Source of the DNA: Mycoplasmopsis meleagridis
Lineage (GTDB): Bacteria > Bacillota_I > Bacilli_A > Mycoplasmatales > Metamycoplasmataceae
NCBI RefSeq assembly: GCF_900660695.1
Contig: NZ_LR215042.1
Coordinates: forward strand, 1 to 64,000
Length of the DNA stretch: 64,000 bases
Direction of reading: 5' to 3'
Made by a program: the position numbers and the translations under genes. Below are positions 1 through 10,721 of this stretch, piece after piece. The stretch's first letter is position 1, and each line of letters begins with the position of its first letter. Below the pieces are notes generated by a model. It worked only from the letters and a program-made list of their open reading frames with translations. It made no database searches and was not told where the DNA came from.

Positions 1-1377
1 ATGAACAAAATTGAGGAAACTAAATACAATAACTTACATAGTAATAGATTAATGAAAGAATTAAAATTATTAATTACTGATAGTTTTATTTTTAAAAATT
101 ACTTTTCTAAAATTAAAGTAGCAATAATAAAAGATAAATATATATATTTATTAACTAATAAAAATAAAAAAGAAAATATCGATGTTTTTAATGAATATAA
201 AAATGTTTTTAATGAAGTAATAAATTCTCTTTTTCCAGACCATAAATATAAATTTATATGAAATGAAGATGTAGACAAATATAAAGATAAAAATATAAAC
301 AAAGAAGATAATATTATTACTTATTTAGATATTAGAAAGGACCATACCTTTGAAAATTATGTCGAAGGAAAATTTAATCATGAAGCAATTAAAATTTGCA
401 AAATGATAATTAATGGAGAAAAAAATTTCAATCCTGTGTTAATTTATGGTAAATCAGGATTAGGAAAAACTCATCTATTGCATGCCACAATTAATCAGTT
501 ATTAAAAGATAATGTAAAAGTAATGTATATTAATCCTTCAATATTTGTTAGAGAAGTTTCTTCACTCTTGCAAGAAAATAATCAAGCAAAAATTAAAAAA
601 ATGAAAAAAGCTCTTGATGAAATTGATATTTTAATGTTTGATGATTTGCAATCATTAACAGTAGGTAACAAAAGATCAACATTAAATTTATTATTTACCA
701 TTTTAGACGAAAGAATTAATAAACAAAGAGTTACTATTTTTACACTTGATAAACCGATAGATTTACTCATCGAAGCATTGGATAATAGACTTTATACGCG
801 TTTAGCAATGGGACTTCAACAAGAAATAAAAAGTCCTTCACAAGAAGAATTAGCAAAAATATTAATTAGTATTCTAAAAGAAAATAATATGAATCCAGAA
901 AATTGGGATAAAGATGCTATTTCTCTCATTACACAAAATTTCGCTTCTGATGTGAGAAATTTAATTGGCGGAATTAATAAAATTAAATTTCACAAGAGCG
1001 AAATTGATAGTAGTTATAATTCGCAATATTCTTTATCTATTGTTAAAAATATTCTCTCTTCTATTAATAAAGATCAAATAACAGTTTCACCTGATAAAAT
1101 AATTCATTTTATTAGTAAGTATTACAAAATAAATATGAATGAAATAATTAATAAAAATAGAGAAAAAAATGTTGTTCTAGCCAGAAATATAGCAATTTAT
1201 ATAATAAGAGAACAATTAAAATTACCTCTCGATAAAATAGGTTCTATATTTGGAAATAGGGATCATTCAACTATTATTAATTCAATAAAAAATATTGAAA
1301 AGCAGTTGAAAGAGGTAAATAATAATTTGAATCAAACAATAGCAGAAATAAAAGACAGTATTTATCGCTTGAAATAG
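1..1377 (+). CDS. dnaA: Chromosomal replication initiator DnaA
   Basis: A 458-residue AAA+ protein that binds DnaA boxes at oriC, opens the origin and loads the helicase. The frame crosses an in-frame TGA at 259-261, read as Trp. Walker A GKSGLGKT is near residues 150-157, Walker B (LMFDDLQ) near 212-217, and the C-terminal DNA-binding domain carries the DnaA signature GNRDHSTI near residue 418. The N-terminal helicase-interaction domain is poorly conserved, as is common in mollicutes. The ATG is the first base of the window, so promoter, ribosome binding site and upstream DnaA boxes cannot be seen. dnaN follows after 8 bases, the usual dnaA-dnaN pair. The identification is secure. Confidence 0.97.
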
Positions 1378-1385
1378 GAATCAAA

Positions 1386-2495
1386 ATGAAAATTATTGTT
1401 AATAAAAAGAAATTTGAAGAAACAATAGATATTGTTTCTAGATATACTGATCCTATCAATAATTCTTATGGATTAAGATGTATTTTATTTAATGTTTCAA
1501 AAGAAAAAATTACCTTAAGTGCATCAAATGGATTTATAAGTATTGTTAAATCATTAGAAGTAGATAATGAAAAAATTAAAATTATTGAAGAAGGTGATTT
1601 TTTAATAAATTCAACTATTTTTAAAAATGCAATTAGAAGAATGTCTAAAGAAATAACAATTAGTGATGAAAATGGAGATATTGAAATAAATGATAGTGAT
1701 GTAAAATATAACTTAAGACCTAATAACATTGAAATTTTTCACTCAATTGACGAAATCTTTTCAGCTGAGAAAATTGAAATTAATACAGAAAAATTTAAAA
1801 AAGCTATTCATTCTGTAATTTTTGCCACTTCTGATGATGATCATGTTTTAAAATGTATAAACTTCTTAATTAAAGATAATGTTATTGATATTACTGCTAC
1901 AGATAGATACAGATTAGCAAGATATTCTTTACCAACAAATGCTATTTTTTCTAGTTCTAAAGATATTTCTGTTTTAGCTTCTAGTGTTAAGGATTTAATT
2001 CCTAATGATTGTCCTAAAAAAGCTATTTTGTTTTTTAATAGTACTAAATTTGGAGTTGAATATGATAATACAGTTATAGCAGCAAATACTTCTGATGTTA
2101 CTTTTCCTAATAATAATGACTATTTGTTTAGTATGAAAGAAATTAAAACTACTTTAATAATTAAAAAAGAAATATTAGTAGATTTATTAAATAAAGCATA
2201 TGTAATAAATGCTCCAGGGTATAAAAAAATAAGTATTTCTATCAATAGAAATGAACTTAAAATATCTGTTATTGTTCCTGAATTAGGTGATTCATTAGTA
2301 AAAACAAAGGATTACGAATTTAGATCTGACGAAAAAAATGTGCAATTCGATGTAGATTTTAACTATTTTAAAGAAGCATTAAGTGTTTTTTCTGGTGAAG
2401 TTTTGTTGCTTTTAGATGAAAAACCAACAAAAATTTTAATTCTTTCAAAATCTAATGAAGAATGCAAACAAATTGTTGCTCCAACAAGAGGATAA
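1386..2495 (+). CDS. dnaN: DNA polymerase III beta sliding clamp
   Basis: A 369-residue protein matching the usual beta-clamp length and its three repeated domains. It forms the ring that tethers PolC (encoded at 28473) to DNA. Recognisable stretches include ATDRYRLARYS in the middle domain, typical of DnaN. Reading begins at the ATG 8 bases after the dnaA stop and the two genes are surely co-transcribed. The C-terminus ends in QIVAPTRG, close to the family's usual L(M/L)PxR-type ending. No in-frame UGA interrupts it. Position beside dnaA supports the call. Confidence 0.95.
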   Translation: MKIIVNKKKFEETIDIVSRYTDPINNSYGLRCILFNVSKEKITLSASNGFISIVKSLEVDNEKIKIIEEGDFLINSTIFKNAIRRMSKEITISDENGDIEINDSDVKYNLRPNNIEIFHSIDEIFSAEKIEINTEKFKKAIHSVIFATSDDDHVLKCINFLIKDNVIDITATDRYRLARYSLPTNAIFSSSKDISVLASSVKDLIPNDCPKKAILFFNSTKFGVEYDNTVIAANTSDVTFPNNNDYLFSMKEIKTTLIIKKEILVDLLNKAYVINAPGYKKISISINRNELKISVIVPELGDSLVKTKDYEFRSDEKNVQFDVDFNYFKEALSVFSGEVLLLLDEKPTKILILSKSNEECKQIVAPTRG

Positions 2496-2496
2496 A

Positions 2497-2718
2497 ATGA
2501 ATAATACTATTGAGATTAAAGACGATTTTATTACATTAGGACAATTTTTAAAAAAGGCAAAATTAATAGAAACAGGAGGGCAATCAAAATATTTTATTGA
2601 ATATAATGATATAACTATTAATAATCGTAAACCGGAAGGAAGAGGTTCTAAAATTTATATAAATGATACAGTTTGAATAAATAATATAGTTTATCAGGTT
2701 GTTAAAGTAAAAAAATAG
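2497..2718 (+). CDS. S4-domain RNA-binding protein (YaaA/RlbA-like)
   Basis: A 73-residue protein starting one base after the dnaN stop (TAA-A-ATG). Its centre (ITLGQFLKKAKLIETGG, then a glycine-rich segment) is the S4 RNA-binding fold found in the small YaaA/RlbA proteins encoded after dnaN in Firmicutes, a family linked to ribosome assembly. A TGA codon near the end (2674-2676) encodes Trp, and the true stop is the TAG at 2716. That stop lies inside a perfect 10-bp terminator hairpin, so this is the last gene of the dnaA operon. The family call rests on size, motif and gene order; the detailed role is not known. Confidence 0.85.
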
Positions 2719-2740
2719 TAGTTTGGAACTACTATTTTTA
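2711..2740 (+). terminator. Intrinsic terminator of the dnaA-dnaN-S4 operon
   Basis: Perfect 10-bp stem (2714-2723 with 2727-2736), loop TGG, then a T run. The TAG stop of the upstream gene lies in the left arm. It separates the operon from asnA, which converges from the other side. Confidence 0.85.
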
Positions 2741-2746
2741 ATAATT

Positions 2747-3727
2747 TTAAAGAAGAATAATATTTTCTTCTTTACATTTATTTATTTCATCTTCAGTTCA
2801 AACACTAACTTGAACTTCACCAATATGTTTTTTTTCTAATAAGAACATTGATAATCTGCTTTGACCTATTCCTCCACCAATTGTAAGAGGTAATTTATTA
2901 TTCAAAATATTTTCATGATATAAACCAAAAAACGATTTATCCTTTTTGTCGAATTTTGCTTGTTTAAGCAGTGATTCAGCATTTACTCTTATTCCCATAG
3001 ATGATAATTCTAATGCTTTATTATTATTTTTATCATAAACTATTAAATCTCCATTTAGATTTCAATCATCATAATCAAATGATCTTTTTGAATGAACTTT
3101 ATTGTCTTCTAAAGGATAGCCTATTTTATAAACAAAAAAAGCTTTTGTTTCTCTCGCAAAAACATTTTCTCTTTCTTCTGCACTAAGAGAAGGGAATTTT
3201 TTATATAGTTCCTCTGAACTAATAAATGTAATATCATCAGGTAATTTTTTACTAAGTTGAGGGAAATCAAAAATTAATTGGTTTTCTACATATCTTATAG
3301 ACTTATATATTTTTTTAACAATATTTTTTAAAAATTCTATATTTCTTTCTTCATCAGAAATAATTAATTCTCAGTCTCATTGATCTACATAATATGAATG
3401 AAGATAATCTATATATTCCTGCTGTCTAATAGCATTCATATCAGTTCAAATTCCTTCATGTAAATCGAATTGATATTTTAATAACGCTTCTCTTTTTCAT
3501 TTAGCTAAAGAATGGACTATTTCAAGATTTTCATTCAAATTAAGCGGATTAAATTTAACGGGATCTTCTCCGGATAAGCCATCATTAATTTTGGATTTAC
3601 TTCTTACAAAAAGAGGAGCTGAAACTCTGATTAAATTTAAATTTTTACTAAGTGATTTCGTAAATAAAAATTTAAGATTTTGTATGGCTAATTGTGTTTC
3701 TTTTACATTTAATTTACTTTTATACAT
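2747..3727 (-). CDS. asnA: Aspartate--ammonia ligase
   Basis: A 326-residue enzyme making asparagine from aspartate, ammonia and ATP. It is related to class II aminoacyl-tRNA synthetases; the C-terminal motif [20 protein letters not shown] is the class II motif 3 region with its conserved Arg, as seen in AsnA. Length matches the family (about 330). Several in-frame UGA codons (for example 2798-2800 and 3497-3499) encode Trp. The start at 3727 overlaps the last 8 bases of the upstream PQ-loop gene, so the two are probably translated together. It ends convergently with the dnaA operon. Glutamine-independent asparagine synthesis fits a parasite with few amino-acid pathways. Confidence 0.92.
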
Positions 3728-4481
3728 ATTGAATTGAAGGTTTAACTTTTCCTTTTTTGATTCTGATCATTAATTGTAATTGCATACCATAAATTAGTAA
3801 CGATAATGATTGATAAATAAGAGGAGATATAAGGTTATCAAAACCAGTTAATATACCTTGCATGATAAATAATAAAATCCAGCCTACATTATTAATACAG
3901 AATAATAAAATCATGTAAAGTGACATACCACTGAAATTTTTTGTTTCAAAACTTTTAATGACTTGTGGAAGAAATGAAATACAAGTTAAAATAGGGAAAA
4001 ATGTTGAAACAAATCTAGCAAAACGATCATCTGCAGATCAAGCTCCACTACCATTAATTTTTAGGTATAAACCCAAAATAGAAATAATTCCAACTATAGT
4101 ATTCAAAATAAGAGTAAATATTAACGAAGGCAGAGCCATATTTTTGTGATTTTTCTTAATTGTTGAATATTTATATAAGTAATAAATAACAAATGATTGA
4201 ACAAAAGCGCAAATAGTATTTGCGTAGGTTGAAGCAGCAGTTTTAGGAATATTAAAACCACCATAAAGCATTCAACCTAAAAGACCAACATAGAATATTC
4301 AGTATGATAAAAATTTTGTATCGTTATGTGTATTCTTTTCTTTTTTTAAGTGAATTAATTGAGGAATTGAAAGGGAAAGAGTAGTAATAAATACAAAAAT
4401 ACTTAAAAATACTGCTATTACTGGAACGGCTGGTATATTATTCGGATTTGTTATAGCAAAAAAATTGTATAAATTTGACAT
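3720..4481 (-). CDS. PQ-loop repeat membrane protein (SWEET/cystinosin-like fold)
   Basis: A 253-residue, very hydrophobic protein with about seven predicted membrane segments. It carries two PQ-loop motifs, SIPQLIHLKK near residue 40 and SFLPQVIKSF near residue 165, each at the end of a three-helix unit, which is the layout of SWEET and lysosomal amino-acid exporter families. The substrate cannot be told from sequence. The start is chosen by AAAGGA a few bases upstream and a TATAAT box at 4529-4534 on the same strand. The stop overlaps the first codons of asnA by 8 bases, suggesting a two-gene operon; a link to asparagine or aspartate transport is only a guess. Confidence 0.8.
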
Positions 4482-4528
4482 AAAATTCCTTTAAATATAA
4501 GTTAGCACGCTTTTAAATTAGCCTTAAC

Positions 4529-4534
4529 ATTATA
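4529..4534 (-). promoter_or_regulatory. -10 box (TATAAT) for the PQ-loop/asnA pair
   Basis: Perfect TATAAT on the reverse strand about 48 bases before the ATG at 4481. No convincing -35 box is visible, which is usual in mycoplasma promoters. Confidence 0.5.
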
Positions 4535-4560
4535 TAAAATTTAAAAAGTTAAATTAAATA

Positions 4561-4591
4561 TATAAAAAGTGGTAGAAAACCACTTTTTATA
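4561..4591 (-). terminator. Intrinsic terminator after yidC
   Basis: Perfect 12-bp stem (4561-4572 with 4580-4591), 7-base loop, with AT-rich flanks. The yidC stop codon (4587-4589) lies in the stem. Confidence 0.8.
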
Positions 4592-6647
4592 TTTTAACTT
4601 TAGATAAATATCTGCGACGATAAAAATCTGATTTTTTAACATAATGGATAATAAGTGTTTGAATAATTGACCAAATACTTGTAAAAATTCAATATATTTG
4701 AACACCTGCGGTAAATACAACTGTAAGAATTGCAAATACAACTAACATTATATTTTGAGTTTTATTTGATTTTTTCAGTGCTTTTTCTTCTTCAATAGAA
4801 AGGCGCTGCTTCAATTTTTTTCTATTTAATAATCTAGGAAGAATTTGGGACATTAATTGGGTTGCTAAGGCAATTATTAAGAGACCTAAATATTGCCATT
4901 CTCCATCATAAATTAGTTTTCTTCAAGAAGTGGCTGAAAAATCCATTCCTAATCAACGCGTTGATTTTAATGAAGGCACGCTTTGTATAACTCTTCACAT
5001 AGCAATAAAAATAGGTAAAGCAATTAAAGTACTTACTAGAATATCCATTGGATTAATTCCATGTTTTTTATAAAGTTGTTGGATTTCTTGTTGTTGTCTC
5101 GCTTTCATTTGCTTATTGCCTTTAAAATCAGCATATTTAGCGTCAATTTTTGCTTTTTTCTGCTTTAAATCTTCTTGTCTTGATTGAGTAATTGTTGCTT
5201 TTCAAGTAAAAGCTAAAGCGATAAGACGAGTAATAATAACAGCAATTATAAGAGCTAAGATTGTTGTTCAACCATGTGCATCAGGTAAAGGATTTCTAAT
5301 TCCAGCAGTAATAAGAGCAATTGGATAAGCGAATAGAGAGAAAAATGGGCCTAGTGTTCATGATTCAGCTCAAGAAGTAATAGGTTTTTGAGGAATAGTA
5401 TTTTGATATGCCATTTGATCTAAATCATTAGAATAATTACCAGCTTTATAAGTTAAAGGATTAGCATATTCATAATATATTTCTTCACCAGGTTTTTTTT
5501 CAGAAGTTTTATATGCAGGTTGATTATTTGTATCAAGAGCTTGTATTCTATAATTATTTTCAACAGTAAGGAAATTTACGTTTTTAAGGTAATTTAAAAT
5601 TGTTTCGTTAAATTTCGAAATTGCATTAAATTGTTCATCTGTTAAACTTATTGAATTTTTATGTTCCACGATTGCTTGCAATAGTGCTTGGTATTTTTGC
5701 GAAGTTCCTTGAATGTTTTCTATATTGATATATTCGCTAGAACCATTGTTATTTGGAACTTGAATTCCGTTTAATCCGTCGATTATTCTCTTGTAGTAGT
5801 TATTATCAGTTAAAAAGGTTTGGCGATATAACAATTCTAATACATCACGATTAAACTTTAAATTAGGTTTATTTCCATCAAAATTATTTTCCACTTCTAA
5901 CAAAGAAGCAGTTACAACATTATATTTATCACTAGGATTATTAGAAAACTGCTTTTCGTTAGTATTATATTTGTAACCTTCTTTAATAAATGGTTTTATA
6001 TCGTTTGTTTTTAAAGTGTATGTTTTGTTATCAGCGTTTAATGTAAAGAAATCTCTTAAATTAAATGCAGGATTAAGGAATTTAATTGTAGAAAGCGTTT
6101 TAAAAACAGAATTATACGATGTAGTTGAAGCAGCTTTAAATAAGTATCTATTTTCATTTTCTCCCATAAAAATAGGGTGATTTGAAGCATAAGTATTGTC
6201 TTTGTTTTTAATTTGGATTCCGCTTGAATATGAGTCATATTTACCATATTCTCCACCATTTTTAAAGGTTTGGTCCTGGATAGCATTTAGCGTGCTCAAA
6301 TCATTATATTTTGATAAAAGGTAGTTAGTTTCAGGATTGTGCTTTATTTCGTAATATTCATTGTCTAAAAGATATTTATCGTTATTTGGTTTTGTTGCAG
6401 GTTCAAAAGTAGCAACAGAAGGGGCAATATCTTTTTTATCGAGGTAAAATTCTGTTCCAGCACCAGTATAAGTTGAAGATTTTACAACGATAGACTGAAC
6501 ACACCCTGTTAATGTTAGTCCAAAAATAAATGTATATAATACTGCTCTTATTCAAAATCAAACTTTTTTCCATGTAGTTTTTTTCTGATTATTTTGAGCA
6601 TTATTTGAATTAAAATAATCAAAATTTTTAGATCTATTTTTTTCCAT
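4587..6647 (-). CDS. yidC: Membrane protein insertase YidC with long outer domain
   Basis: A 686-residue YidC/Oxa1/Alb3 insertase that places proteins in the membrane with or after the Sec machinery. The N-terminus has a lipoprotein-type signal: hydrophobic segment then LTGC with Cys49. About 300 residues of external domain follow (roughly 60-410), then the conserved membrane core, including a lysine/glutamine-rich cytoplasmic hairpin (KQMKARQQQEIQQLYKKHGINP) before the segment with GINPMDILVS. Length fits mollicute YidC, which is longer than the Bacillus form. Its start overlaps the 3' end of rnpA by 14 bases, and the order rpmH-rnpA-yidC beside dnaA is the classic origin layout. Several UGA codons encode Trp. 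Confidence 0.93.
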
Positions 6648-6963
6648 GTTGTATTTTTTCAAATAACTTTCTAGTTTTTTCTAATTTTTCAGCATAACTT
6701 ATACTTAAAAAATTTTTGCGAACAATCATAACCATATGGTATTTTAAATTGTAGAAATTTAAAGAATTGATTATTGATTTAAGCTGTCTTTTGCAATAGT
6801 TTCTATAAACAGCATTACAAAATTTTTTAGGAACAGTAATACCGATTTTAAAATTATCGCTAGGTTTAAAATAAATAATTAAATTTTTATCGAAAACTTG
6901 ATTTTTTGTTTTTATAACATTTTCAAATTCTCAGCTCTTCTGTAAACGATAAATTTTTTTCAT
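6634..6963 (-). CDS. rnpA: Ribonuclease P protein component
   Basis: A 109-residue basic protein that binds the RNase P RNA and helps it cut the 5' leader from tRNA precursors. It has the family's central basic motif in the form FCNAVYRNYCKRQLK (usually ...AVxRNRxKRxxRE). Length is typical. The start at 6963 lies just downstream of rpmH, and the end overlaps yidC by 14 bases. One UGA encodes Trp near the N-terminus (LQKSWEF). The gene is too broken by UGA to appear whole under the standard code. The RNase P RNA gene was not found in this window. Confidence 0.93.
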
Positions 6964-6977
6964 TAGAATTTTTAGTT

Positions 6978-7124
6978 TTATTTACTTGAAACTGTTAATC
7001 TTTTTCTACCTTTTGCTCTTCTAGCAGCTAATATTTTTCTTCCGTTAGATGTAGACATTCTTGCTCTAAAACCATGTGTTTTTACATGTTGTCTTTTATT
7101 TGGCTGATATGTTCTTAGACTCAT
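6978..7124 (-). CDS. rpmH: 50S ribosomal protein L34
   Basis: A 48-residue strongly basic protein; almost the whole sequence matches L34, starting [12 protein letters not shown] and containing HGFRARMST and [15 protein letters not shown]. It is a structural protein of the large ribosomal subunit. AAAGGAGA precedes the ATG at a good distance. It is the first gene of the reverse rpmH-rnpA-yidC operon, and its promoter must lie in the 146 bases shared with the divergent serS. Confidence 0.97.
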   Translation of the reverse strand: MSLRTYQPNKRQHVKTHGFRARMSTSNGRKILAARRAKGRKRLTVSSK

Positions 7125-7270
7125 AATTTCTCCTTTTCTTTGAATATCTAAACAAACATTTTAAATTATTTTAAAGGGATAAAATGCTTTTTATATTATA
7201 TATTAATAACATATTTACAATTACTAAAATTAAAAATAGGTACAATATATTTTGAGTGTTGGAGGTAACT

Positions 7271-8555
<1,285 letters not shown>

Positions 8556-8572
<17 letters not shown>

Positions 8573-9845
8573 CTAAAATGCAAACATTTTCAATATGAAA
8601 AGTTTGAGGAAACATATCTACAGGAGAGAAAAATTTTATTTTATATCCAGCATTAAGAAAATTTTTTAAATCTCTAATCATTGTGTGAATATTACAAGAA
8701 ATATAACCTATTTTTATTGGTTTTATTTCAATAATTTGTTTAATTATTTCTTTAGATAAGCCCTCTCTAGGAGGATTAACAATAATTTTATTTATCTTCA
8801 AAATAGACAAATTAGTATTTTTATTTAAATTCTCTGCATAAAAATAGCTATTATCAATTTTATTAATGATTGCATTAATTTTTGCGTTATTAATTGCATC
8901 TTTAATTAATTCTATTCCTATCAATTTATTTATTTTATTAGCTATCAATAAACCTATAGTTCCTACTCCACAATATGCATCTAAAACTATGTCTTGATTA
9001 TTAAAATCCATATTGTCAATTAGCAGGTTATATAAATTTTGGATTTGACTAGAATTAATTTGAAAAAAGCTATCTGGTGAAATTAAAAAGAAAAAACTAT
9101 TTAATTTATTAAGAAATTTAGTGTTTTTCTTTTGATATATAACAACATTTTTATTATTGTAACGGAGAATAAAAGTCGTTACATTTTCAAAAATTTTATT
9201 ATTAAAATTTATATTTAAATTTGTTTTATTACTAGTTATCAAAAGAACTTGTAAGTTATTATTAAAATTAGACTTTCTAATAATTAAAGAAGCTTCTGTG
9301 CCTATTTTATAGTTATTTTGATTCATATAATCAATAAAAGCAAAAGCAAAATGATTAATTTCTTCTTCAGCTAAAGAAATATTGTTTAGAGAAACAAAAT
9401 GATTTGTATTTTTCTCATAAAAACCTATTTTATAATCATTATCTTTTAATTTTAAAAACACTTTTATCTTATTTCGATAATTTCAAATTTTAGGAGAAGG
9501 CAAAATATTAGATTTTAATTCGAAATTCAAATTTCTCTTTAAGAGAGATTTAACTATATTTTCTTTAAATTCTAATTGCGAAGAATAATCAATTATAGAT
9601 AAAGGTGCAATGCCATATTCTATGTCAATTTCTTTTATTCTTTTATGAGATTTTTTATGGATTTCAATAGTTTTAGCGTAGATAATTTTCGTTGTTATTT
9701 TTTTAATTTGAATATCTATTATTTCTTTAGGTAAAGCATTATCAATTAAAAATAATTTATTATCTTTTCTAAACGAGCCAAAACCTTCATAAGTTAGTTC
9801 TTCAATTTCTATATTTTTTATAATTTGATTTAAAAAATATTGCAT
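8556..9845 (-). CDS. 23S rRNA/tRNA (uracil-5-)-methyltransferase, RlmD/TrmA family
   Basis: A 429-residue SAM-dependent RNA methyltransferase that would convert a uridine of rRNA to m5U. An N-terminal TRAM-like domain (GFGSFRKDNKLFLIDNALPKE) is followed by the SAM site DAYCGVGTIGLLIA, the NPPREGLSKEI motif, and the catalytic Cys in GYISCN near residue 380. The four Fe-S cluster cysteines expected before SSQLEFKENIV are absent, a loss that suggests a cluster-free enzyme. A TGA at 9480-9482 encodes Trp. Which uridine it modifies (U747 or U1939 by E. coli numbering) cannot be decided, so no gene symbol is given. Confidence 0.85.
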
Positions 9846-9870
9846 ATAAGAATTATAAAAGGATTAAAAT

Positions 9871-9907
9871 AATGCGTCTCTTTTTTATATTAATTAAGAG
9901 ACGCATT
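9871..9907 (-). terminator. Terminator after the cysteine-rich gene
   Basis: Perfect 12-bp stem (9871-9882 with 9896-9907) around AATGCGTCTCTT and its complement. The reverse-strand transcript ends in a U-containing AT stretch. It lies 10 bases beyond the stop of the small gene. Confidence 0.8.
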
Positions 9908-9917
9908 TATTATTTAA

Positions 9918-10079
9918 TTATTCAGAGTGACAAGATGTTTTTCCTTCTTTATCAGAGCATTTACTTGCGCATTCTTTCTTTTCGCAGCCACACTTGCTTT
10001 CACAAGAAGATTTTTTTGCACAGGTTTTATTTTCACCTGAACATTTCTTTTCACAAGTTTTTTTACATTCTTTTTCCAT
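9918..10079 (-). CDS. Small cysteine-rich protein, possible metal binder
   Basis: A 53-residue protein with 10 cysteines (at about 5, 9, 13, 20, 26, 30, 32, 37, 41 and 50) and 15 lysines, and no hydrophobic segment. Cys spacings such as CxxxC and CxC (CESKCGCEKKEC) recall metallothioneins and other small metal-binding proteins, but I do not recognise a family. The start is well supported by AAGGAG 6 bases upstream and a TATAAA-type -10 box near 10119. A strong terminator follows, so it is a single-gene unit. High cysteine content is unusual for a mollicute protein. Function is unknown; metal storage or buffering is inference. Confidence 0.75.
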   Translation of the reverse strand: MEKECKKTCEKKCSGENKTCAKKSSCESKCGCEKKECASKCSDKEGKTSCHSE

Positions 10080-10118
10080 AGCTATTCTCCTTAAAAATAT
10101 TAATTTATACCTTTATTT

Positions 10119-10124
10119 TATACT
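10119..10124 (-). promoter_or_regulatory. Possible -10 box of the cysteine-rich gene
   Basis: TATAAA on the reverse strand about 40 bases before the ATG at 10079, downstream of the terminator hairpin at 10168-10196, so the small gene has its own promoter candidate. Confidence 0.4.
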
Positions 10125-10167
10125 AAAAATACACTTTTTGCTATTTTTTTAATTTTTTAAACAAAAT

Positions 10168-10196
10168 AAAAAGAAGCATTTCCTGCTTCTTTTTAT
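10168..10196. terminator. Terminator hairpin between hinT and the cysteine-rich gene
   Basis: 11-bp stem AAAAAGAAGCA/TGCTTCTTTTT around loop TTTCC, with T runs on both strands. It could end the hinT operon or the structured RNA candidate at 10200-10345. Confidence 0.75.
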
Positions 10197-10199
10197 AAC

Positions 10200-10345
10200 A
10201 TATAAGAGATATTAAGAATAAGAATAATTTTACTCATAAAATCATTCAATTAATATAGTGAAGGGAGTGGAATACTACTCAAGAAATCCGTTTTTGGATA
10301 ATCATCCTTATAATTCAGGATGCATCAGATATATTTTAACTTATT
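10200..10345. other. Structured non-coding stretch, possible small RNA or leader
   Basis: The longest gene-free part of the window. It holds three consecutive potential hairpins: GAGTGG/CTACTC (10265-10280), ATCC/GGAT (about 10286-10299) and CATCCT/AGGATG (about 10303-10322). On the forward strand a TATAGT box sits at 10254-10259 just before the first hairpin; on the reverse strand the stretch ends in the terminator at 10168-10196. I find no open frame, no tRNA shape, and no SRP, RNase P or tmRNA signature. Strand and function are undecided. Confidence 0.35.
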
Positions 10346-10363
10346 TTAAGATAATAATAAAAA

Positions 10364-10714
10364 TTATTTCATTAAAATAACTTTTTCTCTAATAGGTATT
10401 ACGTGAATGTGAGTGTGAAAAACAGTTTGATCAGCCATTTCGTTAGTATTAATGACAACTTTAAATCCAGGGATACCTTTATCTAAAATTTCTTTTTTAG
10501 CTAATTTTCTAGCTACGTTAAAAATATGTCCTGCAGTATCGTCATCCATTTCGGTGATATTTTTGCTAAATTTCTTAGGAATAACTAAAAAATGGCCTTC
10601 TCTAAAAGGAAAAGCATCATAAATAGCAATACATTTACTGTCTTCATAAAGAAATTTTGCTGGCATTTCTTTTCTAATTATTTTTGCAAAAATTGTTTCA
10701 TTATTATTAGACAT
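10364..10714 (-). CDS. hinT: HIT-family nucleotide hydrolase HinT
   Basis: A 116-residue histidine-triad protein that hydrolyses purine nucleoside phosphoramidates. The catalytic triad motif HTHIHVIP is near residues 101-108 and the IFAKII start region is typical of Hint proteins. The start at 10714 follows AGAGG; the longer frame from 10729 lacks a better site. It lies 7 bases after the P60 stop, in the order P80-P60-HinT. In Mycoplasma hominis the same three genes form an operon and HinT is held at the cell surface by P60 and P80 (family knowledge). The protein itself has no signal peptide. Confidence 0.93.
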   Translation of the reverse strand: MSNNNETIFAKIIRKEMPAKFLYEDSKCIAIYDAFPFREGHFLVIPKKFSKNITEMDDDTAGHIFNVARKLAKKEILDKGIPGFKVVINTNEMADQTVFHTHIHVIPIREKVILMK

Positions 10715-10721
10715 ATAACCT

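Noticed and set aside
2719-2746. DnaA-box cluster downstream of the dnaA operon
   Set aside because: The 28-base gap holds only the terminator; no TTATCCACA-like boxes. The origin is probably upstream of base 1.
3001-3186. Forward open frames inside asnA and other reverse genes
   Set aside because: They are AT-rich mirror frames without ribosome binding sites or recognisable motifs.
9872-10081. Forward open frame opposite the cysteine-rich gene
   Set aside because: It has no ribosome binding site and mirrors the reverse-strand gene, which has one and a terminator.
10200-10345. RNase P RNA or SRP RNA in the gap next to hinT
   Set aside because: The GAGGAAAGTCC of RNase P and the SRP core are absent and the stretch is too short for RNase P RNA.
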